A DNA stretch of 13,384 nt from Corallococcus sp. Its GTDB lineage: Bacteria; Bacillota; Clostridia; Christensenellales; CAG-314. Shown one piece after another: positions 1 to 6,674 of this stretch. Under the pieces are notes generated by a model, which was not told the origin of the DNA, searched no databases, and saw only the letters and a list, made by a program, of their open reading frames with translations. Position numbers and translations under genes: made by a program. The DNA is taken from NCBI GenBank assembly GCA_023663205.1, contig JAMPHX010000034.1, forward strand, positions 1 through 13,384, read 5' to 3'. Position 1 is the stretch's first letter, and each line of letters starts with the position of its first letter.

Positions 1-137
1 AATTTTTCTATTATTTTACAAGCATTGACTTAACAAAATCCGGTAATTGTACTTTCAGTAATTTTTTCTCAACTTTGGAAGGTAATGAACACAGAGAATT
101 ATTACTTCAAATCGTATATTATTCTTTATTATGAATT

Positions 138-632
138 TTACTGATTTGCACCGTCAATAACCTTTTGATTAGTCAAGCCCTTTATATAGTCATCGGGCGG
201 ACTTTCCACATAACAAACATAGGGCAATTGACTGTCGTCGGTTTTATATATTTTTACTTTAAGATTTCGCACACTGCCGACACCAATAACACAATTAAAT
301 ACAAAAGTGTCCACATAGCCCTCTTTGCTAATACGCAAATTTATACAAAACCACTCCTTTATGGAAACGTCGTACCAATTTGTTGTTTCCTTAACAGCAA
401 TTGACGGCGAACGCCCCTTATTATCCGTATTAAACGTAATACTTTCCCCAATTACTGTGATTTGGGCATTGTGTACCGCATTTCCGCTTGTATCCACGAC
501 TTCAACCTTTAATACGTTTCCCTCGTCGGGCACGGCGTAAGCGTTTCTGCTTAAATCCAGCGAACCGAAAAAAATCACGGCAATAAGCAAACAGACAGTT
601 GACACAATAAAGTTTTTCCATGTAATTTGCAT
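138..632 (-). CDS. Small secreted or membrane-anchored protein with Ig-like (carboxypeptidase regulatory-type) domain
   Basis: A 164-residue protein of unknown specific function, probably exported. Residues about 8-24 form a hydrophobic segment. They are followed by N-A-Y-A before V34, a plausible signal peptidase I site, so the mature protein would be about 131 residues. Residues about 39-80 (LKVEVVDTSGNAV, then the TDNKG turn) match the pattern of CarboxypepD_reg/Cna-B-like beta-sandwich domains, in which a strand is followed by an 'x-D-x-x-G-x-x-V' turn and a 'T-D-x-x-G' turn. A second set of strands runs through about residue 130, and the tail has a distinctive YVESPPDDYIKGL segment. The mature part has three cysteines (96, 114, 140). 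The ATG at 632 has an AGGAAG motif about 12 nt upstream. The gene is last on the minus strand and is separated from the NYN gene by a strong terminator, so it is probably transcribed alone. No sortase motif or lipobox is visible. The fold call is an inference from pattern. Confidence 0.7.
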   Translation of the reverse strand: MQITWKNFIVSTVCLLIAVIFFGSLDLSRNAYAVPDEGNVLKVEVVDTSGNAVHNAQITVIGESITFNTDNKGRSPSIAVKETTNWYDVSIKEWFCINLRISKEGYVDTFVFNCVIGVGSVRNLKVKIYKTDDSQLPYVCYVESPPDDYIKGLTNQKVIDGANQ

Positions 633-669
633 ACAGTATTTTACTTCCTGTGTTTACCAAATATGCAAA

Positions 670-691
670 CAATACTCAAAGTATAGTATTG
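670..691 (-). promoter_or_regulatory. Possible promoter -10 box inside an inverted repeat (candidate operator)
   Basis: The inverted repeat arms CAATAC (670-675) and GTATTG (686-691) flank a 10-bp spacer. On the minus strand the spacer contains TATACT (680-685), a good sigma-A -10 match. It lies about 40 bp upstream of the start of the secreted-protein gene. The matching -35 region (TTTCTT at 17-bp spacing) is poor. The symmetry around the -10 box would suit a repressor site, but the promoter itself is tentative. Confidence 0.3.
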
Positions 692-892
692 GAATTTTTA
701 GCAAGAAATCAACCCATACAAAACCGTTACATTGAACGACAAATTATGCGACATTTTTTTGAACTACAATAGCATACATAACGAAAGTTAACGACTTTAA
801 TACACTTGACGACTGCAAACCGCTCGCCATTTAATATATTAGGCAATAAACTAAGTGTCTTTTAAAGGATTTTTACGGATACAATATATTAA

Positions 893-926
893 CAAAAAAA
901 TTGCCCTACCTATTGGTAGAGCAATT
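893..926 (-). terminator. Intrinsic terminator after the NYN gene
   Basis: On the minus strand a 12-bp stem (AATTGCTCTACC with GGTAGGGCAATT, one T-G wobble) closes a 4-nt AATA loop and runs directly into a run of T residues (894-900). It starts 13 bp after the NYN stop codon and probably ends the whole rplU-to-NYN transcript. Confidence 0.9.
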
Positions 927-938
927 GAAAATATACCA

Positions 939-2144
939 TTATTCAAGTTCTTCGAGCAAACTTTTTATCTGTGCGACGAGGTCGCTGTCGTCATCGTCAG
1001 GATTAGTCCTACGCATTGCTTCTATACGACGAATAAGGTCGCTGTCGCTGTTTCTGTCAAAAGCCAATCTTTCGGATGATTCTGCTTCGGCATCGCTTTC
1101 CATCGCAGCAGGTGTTTCAATAGGCGCTACTGCTTGCTCACGTGCTTTGCGTTCTTCCGCGCGCCGTTGTTCTTCTGCCTTTTCCGCACGTAATCTTTCA
1201 ACTTGCTCTTGCACGGCTTGCGCATCCGGAGATACTTCCTTTATCGGTTCTACAATTGGCTGTTCCTGTTCGATAGGCGGTTGTTCCGACGGTACAGGTT
1301 GTTCTTCATAATAATTCTCTTCGGATTGAATTTCCGACTGAGATTCAAACTGTGTTTCTTCGGAAGTTTCGTTGCGCAATTTCTCAATTTGGTCCAATAA
1401 TGATTGCGCTTCGTTTGCAAGCGTTGACGCTTCCGGAGGCATATAATACTGCTCTGTTTGCTTCGATGATTCTACTGTGTCTGCCGCGGTCAAAACTGTA
1501 TCCGCTCGCAACGGTTCATTCTCCGATTGAATATACGCGCCCTCATCTACGACCTTTTCGGAAACAGTATTATCCGCAGGTAATTCTTCCACAATATTTT
1601 GCTGGAATATCGGTTTGGATGCAAGGGGTGTTTCTTCGGCGGTAATAGGAGAAATTTTGGGTGCAAACGGTTTTTGAGGGGCTTTTCTCTTTACAGGAGG
1701 CTTAATCGGTTCAACCTTGCCCACATCAATTGTTTCGTCCACAAGTTTCATTGAATCTTCGTCTGCATTATCCAATGAAATTATGCTTACATTATACTTT
1801 TTAAGTAATCTGTACAAATAGACCATATCCGTCGGCGCAGCCAGAATAGCAACAGCGTCAACAGCAGGACTTGTAATTACCGTTTCCACAACGTCAACTG
1901 CAATTCTTACATCAAACACTTTGCTTCCGCGCTTTTTAACCCGCATAGGCATGGTCACATCAAATCCTTGCGAATTTGCATCGACAAGAATATCTCTGTG
2001 CTTTTTATCGGACACGCCATACAGTTTGACGCTTACGACATTCCCAAATTGAGAAACTTCATTTAAAGCATTTTCGTAATGTTCGTATTCCAAACCGCAA
2101 TTATCCACATCGATAAAAACAGCAATATTTTTGTTTGCAAGCAT
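939..2144 (-). CDS. NYN (PIN-like) domain protein with long acidic coiled-coil tail
   Basis: A 401-residue protein. Residues 1-about 145 form a NYN/LabA-type PIN-like domain, the fold of many metal-dependent ribonucleases. Visible acidic positions are the IDVDN motif (D12, D14), FDVRIAVD (D78, D84) and D106. In most family members the last motif reads SGDSDF. Here it reads AAPTDM, so the first Asp is replaced and only one acidic residue is kept. Residues about 150-401 are low-complexity, rich in Glu, Gln and Pro, with a strongly charged helix at about 308-338. A 14-residue amphipathic motif occurs four times in this tail (about 246-259, 308-321, 367-380, 386-399). The start was placed at 2144 rather than the in-frame ATG at 2157-2159, because GGAGG lies 8 nt before 2144 and would otherwise fall inside the coding region. 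The gene follows the glycosylase gene by about 45 bp and is probably co-transcribed. RNA cleavage is a family inference; the substrate is unknown. Confidence 0.8.
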   Translation of the reverse strand: MLANKNIAVFIDVDNCGLEYEHYENALNEVSQFGNVVSVKLYGVSDKKHRDILVDANSQGFDVTMPMRVKKRGSKVFDVRIAVDVVETVITSPAVDAVAILAAPTDMVYLYRLLKKYNVSIISLDNADEDSMKLVDETIDVGKVEPIKPPVKRKAPQKPFAPKISPITAEETPLASKPIFQQNIVEELPADNTVSEKVVDEGAYIQSENEPLRADTVLTAADTVESSKQTEQYYMPPEASTLANEAQSLLDQIEKLRNETSEETQFESQSEIQSEENYYEEQPVPSEQPPIEQEQPIVEPIKEVSPDAQAVQEQVERLRAEKAEEQRRAEERKAREQAVAPIETPAAMESDAEAESSERLAFDRNSDSDLIRRIEAMRRTNPDDDDSDLVAQIKSLLEELE

Positions 2145-2189
2145 ATATGTGCCCTCCATATTTACGCACTTTTAATTATTTTACAATAT

Positions 2190-3053
2190 TTAAATGGATT
2201 TGTCTATACTTTTTCGTTGAAAATAAAACAAATATTGCTGACACAAACCCGAATCATCCCCAAATAGAGAAACTAAATAGTTTGCAATTTTATCATCGGT
2301 GTGACCCGCTTCAAAATAGGCATGATATACTTTTTTTATCCAAGTATCTACCGGAAAGACGTTTCCTCGATGCATACCGAACAATAATATACAATCGGCG
2401 ACCTTGGGTCCTATTCCGCAAAAGCCCAATAGGGTCTTACGTGCAACATACGTTTCCATACCGCTTAGAGAATCTATGTCAAATTTCAACATAGCATTTG
2501 CCGTTTCATTCAAGTATCTGGCACGATACCCTGCTCCAAGTCTTGCATACTCTTCTTCGCTTATGCTTGCAAGAGTCTCCAACGTAGGGAATGCATATCC
2601 GTGCAAAATAGGTTTGCCGTAACGAGTACAGATTCTTTCGATAATCATTTGTATTCGCTTGATGTTATTATTTGCCGAAATAATAAAAGAGAATATCATT
2701 TCTGTCAAATCTTGGTTAAGTATTCTTATACCGCTGCCAACTGTTGCCGCTTGTTTGAGAACATCTCCCTTTTGAGATATTCTTTCTATTGCCGAAGCGT
2801 AATCACGATTTAAATCGAAAAAATTGTAGAAATAATCAACATCGTCGCATTCTATCTTTGTAACACCGTCGGTAGTAGTTACAAGTGCATATTTATCTTG
2901 ACTGAAAACCTCATATGTGTTGTTTGCGATATTTTTATACCTAAAAATTTGTCCGCATTCAAGAGTATCTTTTACGTCAAAATTAGGAAAATCCGTCAAG
3001 GTAATTAAATTATCCGAAAATTCTATCATAAGTAAACTAAAAGGAGTTGCCAT
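2190..3053 (-). CDS. 8-oxoguanine DNA glycosylase, OGG1-type (HhH-GPD superfamily)
   Basis: A base-excision repair enzyme expected to remove 8-oxoguanine paired with cytosine and to nick the strand by its lyase activity. The protein is 287 residues. The N-terminal part (about 5-110) resembles the OGG N-terminal domain, with the TLECGQIFRY motif near 30-39. The ISANNNIKRI segment near 125-134 matches the OGG1 SSNNNIARI helix. The helix-hairpin-helix reads GFCGIGPKVADCI, with the catalytic Lys at 217 and the GPD-loop Asp at 236 (FPVDTW). The 19-residue Lys-Asp spacing is the same as in human OGG1 (K249/D268). The ATG at 3053 is chosen because AAAGGAG lies 7 nt upstream; a TTG two codons earlier is also in frame. 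The ribosome binding site and start codon lie within a stable hairpin (3040-3067). The start is 28 bp after the rpmA stop codon, the position where obg usually lies in Firmicutes. Confidence 0.9.
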   Translation of the reverse strand: MATPFSLLMIEFSDNLITLTDFPNFDVKDTLECGQIFRYKNIANNTYEVFSQDKYALVTTTDGVTKIECDDVDYFYNFFDLNRDYASAIERISQKGDVLKQAATVGSGIRILNQDLTEMIFSFIISANNNIKRIQMIIERICTRYGKPILHGYAFPTLETLASISEEEYARLGAGYRARYLNETANAMLKFDIDSLSGMETYVARKTLLGFCGIGPKVADCILLFGMHRGNVFPVDTWIKKVYHAYFEAGHTDDKIANYLVSLFGDDSGLCQQYLFYFQRKSIDKSI

Positions 3054-3067
3054 TGGCAAACTCCTTT
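3040..3067 (-). promoter_or_regulatory. Hairpin enclosing the RBS and start codon of the glycosylase gene (possible attenuator/terminator)
   Basis: On the minus strand AAAGGAGTTTGCC pairs with GGCAACTCCTTT: 9 bp plus 3 bp around a single bulged T, with a 3-nt loop AAT. The 5' arm carries the ribosome binding site AAAGGAG. The start codon begins in the loop, and the 3' arm is made of the first codons. The stem is followed by TTAGTTTACTT, a moderately T-rich stretch, and it begins 15 nt after the rpmA stop codon. It may therefore end the L21-L27 transcript, limit translation of the glycosylase, or do both. Confidence 0.6.
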
Positions 3068-3081
3068 CTCCTACATATTAT

Positions 3082-3363
3082 TTATTCTGCAACAGGATAC
3101 ACGGAAACTTGTCTTCTCGTTTTATCTTTGCGTTCAAATTTAACAACACCGTCAATCAATGCAAACAACGTATCGTCTTTGCCGATGCCGACATTATTGC
3201 CGGGATGAAAATGCGTGCCGCGTTGTCTTACAAGAATGTTTCCTGCGCGAGCAATTTGTCCGTCCGCACGTTTGGCGCCAAGACGTTTACTCTCACTGTC
3301 TCTACCGTTTTTTGTGCTGCCCATTCCCTTTTTGTGAGCAAACAGTTGAAGTTTTATAAACAT
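3082..3363 (-). CDS. rpmA: Large ribosomal subunit protein bL27 with cleavable N-terminal extension
   Basis: A 93-residue bL27, a 50S protein whose N-terminus reaches toward the peptidyl transferase centre. The sequence opens with MFIKLQLFAHKKGMGSTKNG. The first eight residues match the Firmicutes extension that Prp removes after the phenylalanine (LQLF, then AHKKG). The conserved core GSTKNGRDS, KRLGAKRADGQ and RQRGTHFHPGNNVGIGKDDTLFA is intact. GGAGGTAAAA precedes the ATG and overlaps the end of prp, with only 1 bp between the prp stop and this start, so translation is probably coupled. It is the third gene of the rplU-prp-rpmA operon. Confidence 0.98.
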   Translation of the reverse strand: MFIKLQLFAHKKGMGSTKNGRDSESKRLGAKRADGQIARAGNILVRQRGTHFHPGNNVGIGKDDTLFALIDGVVKFERKDKTRRQVSVYPVAE

Positions 3364-3364
3364 T

Positions 3365-3688
3365 TTATTTTACCTCCAAATTGATATAATCGGAATACTC
3401 TGTATAAAAATCGTCAAGCGATACAATCATAGAGTTTAACAAGATATCGGCATCGTGCCTTTCTTCTTTTGTCAACTCATCCGGCAGAGTAAACCTTAAA
3501 TAGCCGTCGTCGGTAGTATATTTTACGTTTATTCCCACCACTTGCAGCAATCCAAGCAAAGCAGATTGCACCAATGTGGAAATACCTGCACACACGATAT
3601 CTTCGCCTTCTTCACCGAATCCTGAATGTCCTTTGCAAACGACTTCTACTACCGAACCGTGTTTTTTTACAATTTTAATATCCGTCAT
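3365..3688 (-). CDS. prp: Ribosomal-processing cysteine protease Prp
   Basis: A 107-residue cysteine protease (YsxB/Prp family) that removes the N-terminal extension of L27 before or during 50S assembly. The signature GHSGFGEEGEDIVCAGIS is present, giving the catalytic pair His21 and Cys33, in the expected spacing. The length is typical of the family. The gene sits between rplU and rpmA as in other Firmicutes, 4 bp after the rplU stop. Its own ribosome binding site is weak, which suggests translational coupling to rplU. The extended L27 encoded next to it is the expected substrate. Confidence 0.95.
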   Translation of the reverse strand: MTDIKIVKKHGSVVEVVCKGHSGFGEEGEDIVCAGISTLVQSALLGLLQVVGINVKYTTDDGYLRFTLPDELTKEERHDADILLNSMIVSLDDFYTEYSDYINLEVK

Positions 3689-3692
3689 CCGT

Positions 3693-4001
3693 TTAGCCCA
3701 ATGTAATAGATGTAACTTTTAACTTGGTATACGGTTGTCTGTGACCTTGACGCTTACGAACATTTTTCTTTGCTTTGTAAGTGAATATATGCAATTTCTT
3801 GCCCTTACCGTGTTCAATTACTGTTGCTTCGACTTTTGCCTTAGCACATTCGCTTCCTACAAGCGTTTTTTCGTCGGTTGCAAGCATAAGTACGGGCAAT
3901 TCGATTTTGTCGTTTTCTTTTACATTGAGCAATTCTGTTTCAAAAATCAAACCTTCCGTTACTTTGTACTGCTTACCGCCTGTCATTACGATTGCGTACA
4001 T
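3693..4001 (-). CDS. rplU: Large ribosomal subunit protein bL21
   Basis: A 102-residue bL21 that binds 23S rRNA in the 50S subunit. The N-terminus MYAIVMTGGKQYKV and the C-terminal signature RQGHRQPYTKLKV (about 83-95) are diagnostic. The length is normal for the family. GGGAGGG precedes the ATG by about 6 nt. It is the first gene of the operon, preceded by a consensus promoter and a leader of about 75 nt that is probably the site of ribosomal protein feedback. Confidence 0.98.
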   Translation of the reverse strand: MYAIVMTGGKQYKVTEGLIFETELLNVKENDKIELPVLMLATDEKTLVGSECAKAKVEATVIEHGKGKKLHIFTYKAKKNVRKRQGHRQPYTKLKVTSITLG

Positions 4002-4077
4002 ATTATTCCCTCCCGATATTCAGAGTCTCGCTAAAAAAGGTGACCTATAAGATACTTAAACCATTTTTATGCGGCTA
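4002..4077 (-). ncRNA. Probable L21 operon leader (5' UTR)
   Basis: The 5' UTR expected from the promoter at 4084-4112 is about 75 nt. It contains GTTTAAGTATCTTATAGG followed by GGTCACC and GCGAGACTC, elements that resemble from memory the Rfam L21_leader family of Firmicutes. A short TAAG/CTTA hairpin is visible. The position directly before rplU fits autoregulation by the ribosomal protein. I could not fold it or align it to the family model. Confidence 0.5.
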
Positions 4078-4083
4078 CGATAT

Positions 4084-4112
4084 ATACTACAATATTGCAA
4101 CGAATTTGTCAA
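4084..4112 (-). promoter_or_regulatory. Sigma-A promoter of the rplU operon
   Basis: On the minus strand TTGACA (4107-4112, perfect -35) is followed at exactly 17 bp by TAGTAT (4084-4089, 4 of 6 for -10). Transcription would begin near 4077, leaving a leader of about 75 nt. The rest of the spacer up to the M48 gene (4113-4327) shows a 10-bp palindrome CATTGCAATG at 4201-4210 but no clear terminator or gene. Confidence 0.75.
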
Positions 4113-4327
4113 ACAAAATACAGACGCTTTGGAGCGATTTATTTACAAACAGTAATTGCAAAAATACGGTATAATCCGATTTTGTTTATTCCGTAATTTG
4201 CATTGCAATGTATTAGACGCAATTCTATAAAAAAACTCGTTCTCCCAATATTGTTTTAGGTATACAATGTATCAAATGGACTACACAAACAGCACTACAA
4301 CACACAAGAACATCTTCCCTGCTATCG

Positions 4328-6358
4328 TTACTGCTCAAACGACAACAAATTTTCGTAAACCATTGCTCCTTGGCATTTTGAAATTTCATTCAGCAATTCT
4401 TGATTCCAATCGGCGTCCTCAAACGAAAATGTTTCGGAGCGATTATCCAACACTGTGACAATATCTCTGTTTTTGTCCGAGCGCTCTTTGTCATCTTTAC
4501 TGTCACGATACTGCACTAACAGTACATTTACGGTAAATCTGCCATCGACCTGATACTCGGCCAAATAAATACGTATCAGTCTTTCTCCGCCGATTGACGA
4601 AATTTTGGAAACTATTTCGTTGACATCGCTGTCACAAAGTGTGGATTTATGCAATCCGTACTCCTTCTTCCACACGGTGCTGTCAAGTTCGTCTTTTGCA
4701 TTTTGAACTATATTTATTACATCCGAACGGTATTTTTCAAGCAATTCGCGATTGCCTGTGTTTAAAGCAAAATTACCCACTTTTTCCATAGATGCATCTG
4801 CGAGATTGAAATTATTTGCCGCTTCATAAAAGTGTTGCACGCAAGCAGGGTCATCTTTTTCAAACAAAATGCATCCCTTGTAAAAATTCGCTGTTGCCTG
4901 TGAAGGATTCTTAGATAGCATTTTGTCCGCAAGTTGTTCCATCTTACTTTTATCGGCAAGATAGTATGCACGTAATGCCTTGACGCAAAGTACATCGTCG
5001 GCTGTAATATCACCGGATTGTTTTTCAAATTGTTCAATTATGCTGTTTATTTCAACATAATTTTGATTGCGCGCTTCGCGATATTCTTCCTTATCGATAG
5101 TATTTATCAATAATTTATCCAATTCTATTATGAGATTATTTTGTTCTGCACAATAAAACTCATTGTTTTCTTTGGTATCGATATCAAAATCCACGCAGCC
5201 CATATTTTCCATACGCATAAGAAATGTAGGATGAGAATCCACTCGCGCAGGAATCTTGGTACGCAATCTTTTGAGCCAGATATCCCTGTTTATTTGCAAA
5301 TATTTGTAATAATACTTCAATTCTCTTTGCGTAAAATCGGTAACAGGTTTTTCGCTCTCATATAATTGGTAATTCATTTCAGGTATCACCAAATCACAGT
5401 ACATAGCATAAGTTTCTGCCTTTGCAGTGGCGTTTATGTATGTTTGTGGAGAACCCTTACTTTTAACTTCCCCATCTGCAAGAATTTCGTGATACCGCGA
5501 AGAAATTTCACGGTATGTTAAGATGTCAAATCCTATTTTAAGTGCAAAATAAGAAATATATCCATGCGCATTGCCGAGTTTATTCAAAACCTTTTCGTAT
5601 TTTTCCGTTTTTTTCGTATCTATATTTGAAACGTGCGCAAATTCATGCAACATTACAGTAAATAATTCTTCCTCTGTCAAAATCGCGCATTCAATTGCAT
5701 TTAAGTATATATTGACGATACCGTTCTTCTCATTTACCGAAATTCCGGAAGTGGAATGATACGCATTTATCGGCTTATTACATTTACTTACGTTTGCCGC
5801 GCGAGATATCACATCACATATCATCGGAAAATCTTTATTTGAAATCTTATTTGTCGAATAATCGTTATTTTCTTTGACAGATGGGAACATAAAATCAACT
5901 AATCCCGACATAGAAAATGTAAGCAATATTACAAAAAATATCGCAACCGGCAATAAGTCTCCTTTGAGCAATATTCCTACTGAAAACGCGCAAACCATAT
6001 GCAAAAATAAAATTAAAGACATATATACGTAGGCAGATTTGATTGCTTTATTAACTTTATTTTCAGCCAATTCGTAATTTTGTTCTATTTTGTCTTTAAT
6101 CCGCATCATATACTCGACGCCTTGGCTAATACTCATTTGGTCAAAACGACGTTTCATAGAGGATGCTTTAACGGCATTTACTATAAATGCAACAACCAGA
6201 AACACAAAACAGCAACATACCGTTATCGCCAAAATGCCGCAAATTGTTTCATCTTCTATATTGATTAAATTACCCAAATACCAAAATAACAACAATACTG
6301 CCGCAGACAATATGGCGGCTACTATATTGCGCGCAAAATCATTTCGATTGTGCTTCAT
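4328..6358 (-). CDS. Membrane-bound M48-family zinc metallopeptidase with TPR-like region
   Basis: A 676-residue integral membrane protein with four predicted membrane segments (about 11-31, 41-62, 110-131, 136-158). The zinc motif HEFAH is at 238-242 and the third-ligand helix HEILAD (E291, D295) follows about 50 residues later, as in M48 (HtpX/Ste24-like) peptidases. The active site should lie on the cytoplasmic side if the topology matches HtpX. Residues about 430-540 contain helical pairs with TPR character (KALRAYYLADKSKMEQLADKML, then NPSQATANFYKGCILF). The last 120 residues form a mixed alpha/beta region that I do not recognise. AAGGAG lies 6 nt before the ATG. The gene is monocistronic with its own promoter. 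Quality control of membrane proteins is a family inference; no substrate is indicated. Confidence 0.85.
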   Translation of the reverse strand: MKHNRNDFARNIVAAILSAAVLLLFWYLGNLINIEDETICGILAITVCCCFVFLVVAFIVNAVKASSMKRRFDQMSISQGVEYMMRIKDKIEQNYELAENKVNKAIKSAYVYMSLILFLHMVCAFSVGILLKGDLLPVAIFFVILLTFSMSGLVDFMFPSVKENNDYSTNKISNKDFPMICDVISRAANVSKCNKPINAYHSTSGISVNEKNGIVNIYLNAIECAILTEEELFTVMLHEFAHVSNIDTKKTEKYEKVLNKLGNAHGYISYFALKIGFDILTYREISSRYHEILADGEVKSKGSPQTYINATAKAETYAMYCDLVIPEMNYQLYESEKPVTDFTQRELKYYYKYLQINRDIWLKRLRTKIPARVDSHPTFLMRMENMGCVDFDIDTKENNEFYCAEQNNLIIELDKLLINTIDKEEYREARNQNYVEINSIIEQFEKQSGDITADDVLCVKALRAYYLADKSKMEQLADKMLSKNPSQATANFYKGCILFEKDDPACVQHFYEAANNFNLADASMEKVGNFALNTGNRELLEKYRSDVINIVQNAKDELDSTVWKKEYGLHKSTLCDSDVNEIVSKISSIGGERLIRIYLAEYQVDGRFTVNVLLVQYRDSKDDKERSDKNRDIVTVLDNRSETFSFEDADWNQELLNEISKCQGAMVYENLLSFEQ

Positions 6359-6396
6359 GACATCTCCTTTGTCTTTAAATAATCTGTTGTATACCT

Positions 6397-6425
6397 ATAC
6401 TATCACAAATGACACGTCGTGGCAA
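6397..6425 (-). promoter_or_regulatory. Promoter of the M48 peptidase gene
   Basis: On the minus strand TTGCCA (6420-6425) and TAGTAT (6397-6402) are separated by exactly 17 bp. The -10 hexamer is identical to that of the rplU promoter. A short CACG-T-CGTG symmetry (6413-6421) overlaps the spacer and could be an operator, but is too short to claim. Confidence 0.6.
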
Positions 6426-6509
6426 ATCGATTTTAAATTTATTTTTGACTATGAATAAATACCGCCGCTTGCACCATACTAAAAGAAACTAAATCACGGA
6501 GGCATAATA

Positions 6510-6674
6510 ATGACAAAAAGCAGACAAATTGACCATGAATACTATGCAAACTATGAAACATGCAGAAACAGATGTTTTGATTTGTACGACCCCGATGAAC
6601 TGCAAATAGAAGATGTGCATTTGTCGTATAAAAACGCATTCAATAAAGGAAGGGAACACCACGATGCCGACTAA
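6510..6674 (+). CDS. Small 54-residue protein, unknown function
   Basis: A 54-residue, polar, tyrosine- and histidine-rich protein with no hydrophobic segment. It has one CRNRC motif (C18, C22) and ends in REHHDAD. An excellent ribosome binding site, CGGAGG, lies 7 nt upstream of the ATG. The stop codon is 11 bp inside the next gene, the arrangement of a translationally coupled pair. This overlap and the ribosome binding site are the main support that it is real. I do not recognise the family. The upstream region toward the M48 gene shows no clear plus-strand promoter. Confidence 0.7.
   Translation: MTKSRQIDHEYYANYETCRNRCFDLYDPDELQIEDVHLSYKNAFNKGREHHDAD

Larger units (their letters stand above)
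633..938. other. Intergenic region between NYN gene and secreted-protein gene
   Basis: This 306-bp gap holds the terminator of the NYN transcript (893-926) and the tentative promoter/inverted repeat of the secreted-protein gene (670-691). Between them, from about 692 to 892, I see only A/T-rich sequence with a small AAAGT/ACTTT hairpin near 784-798, and no gene. Confidence 0.6.

Noticed and set aside
84..143. 19-codon plus-strand frame after GGAAGG near the left edge
   Set aside because: It is too short, the spacing to the ATG is too small, and there is no other support. No other feature is visible in 1-137.
901..1645. Plus-strand open frames of 97-136 residues opposite the NYN gene
   Set aside because: They are antisense shadows of the low-complexity Glu/Gln tail, with Ser/Arg/Leu-biased translations and no ribosome binding site.
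4168..4200. Plus-strand TATAAT at 4170-4175
   Set aside because: There is no acceptable -35 box at 16-18 bp and no plus-strand gene downstream.
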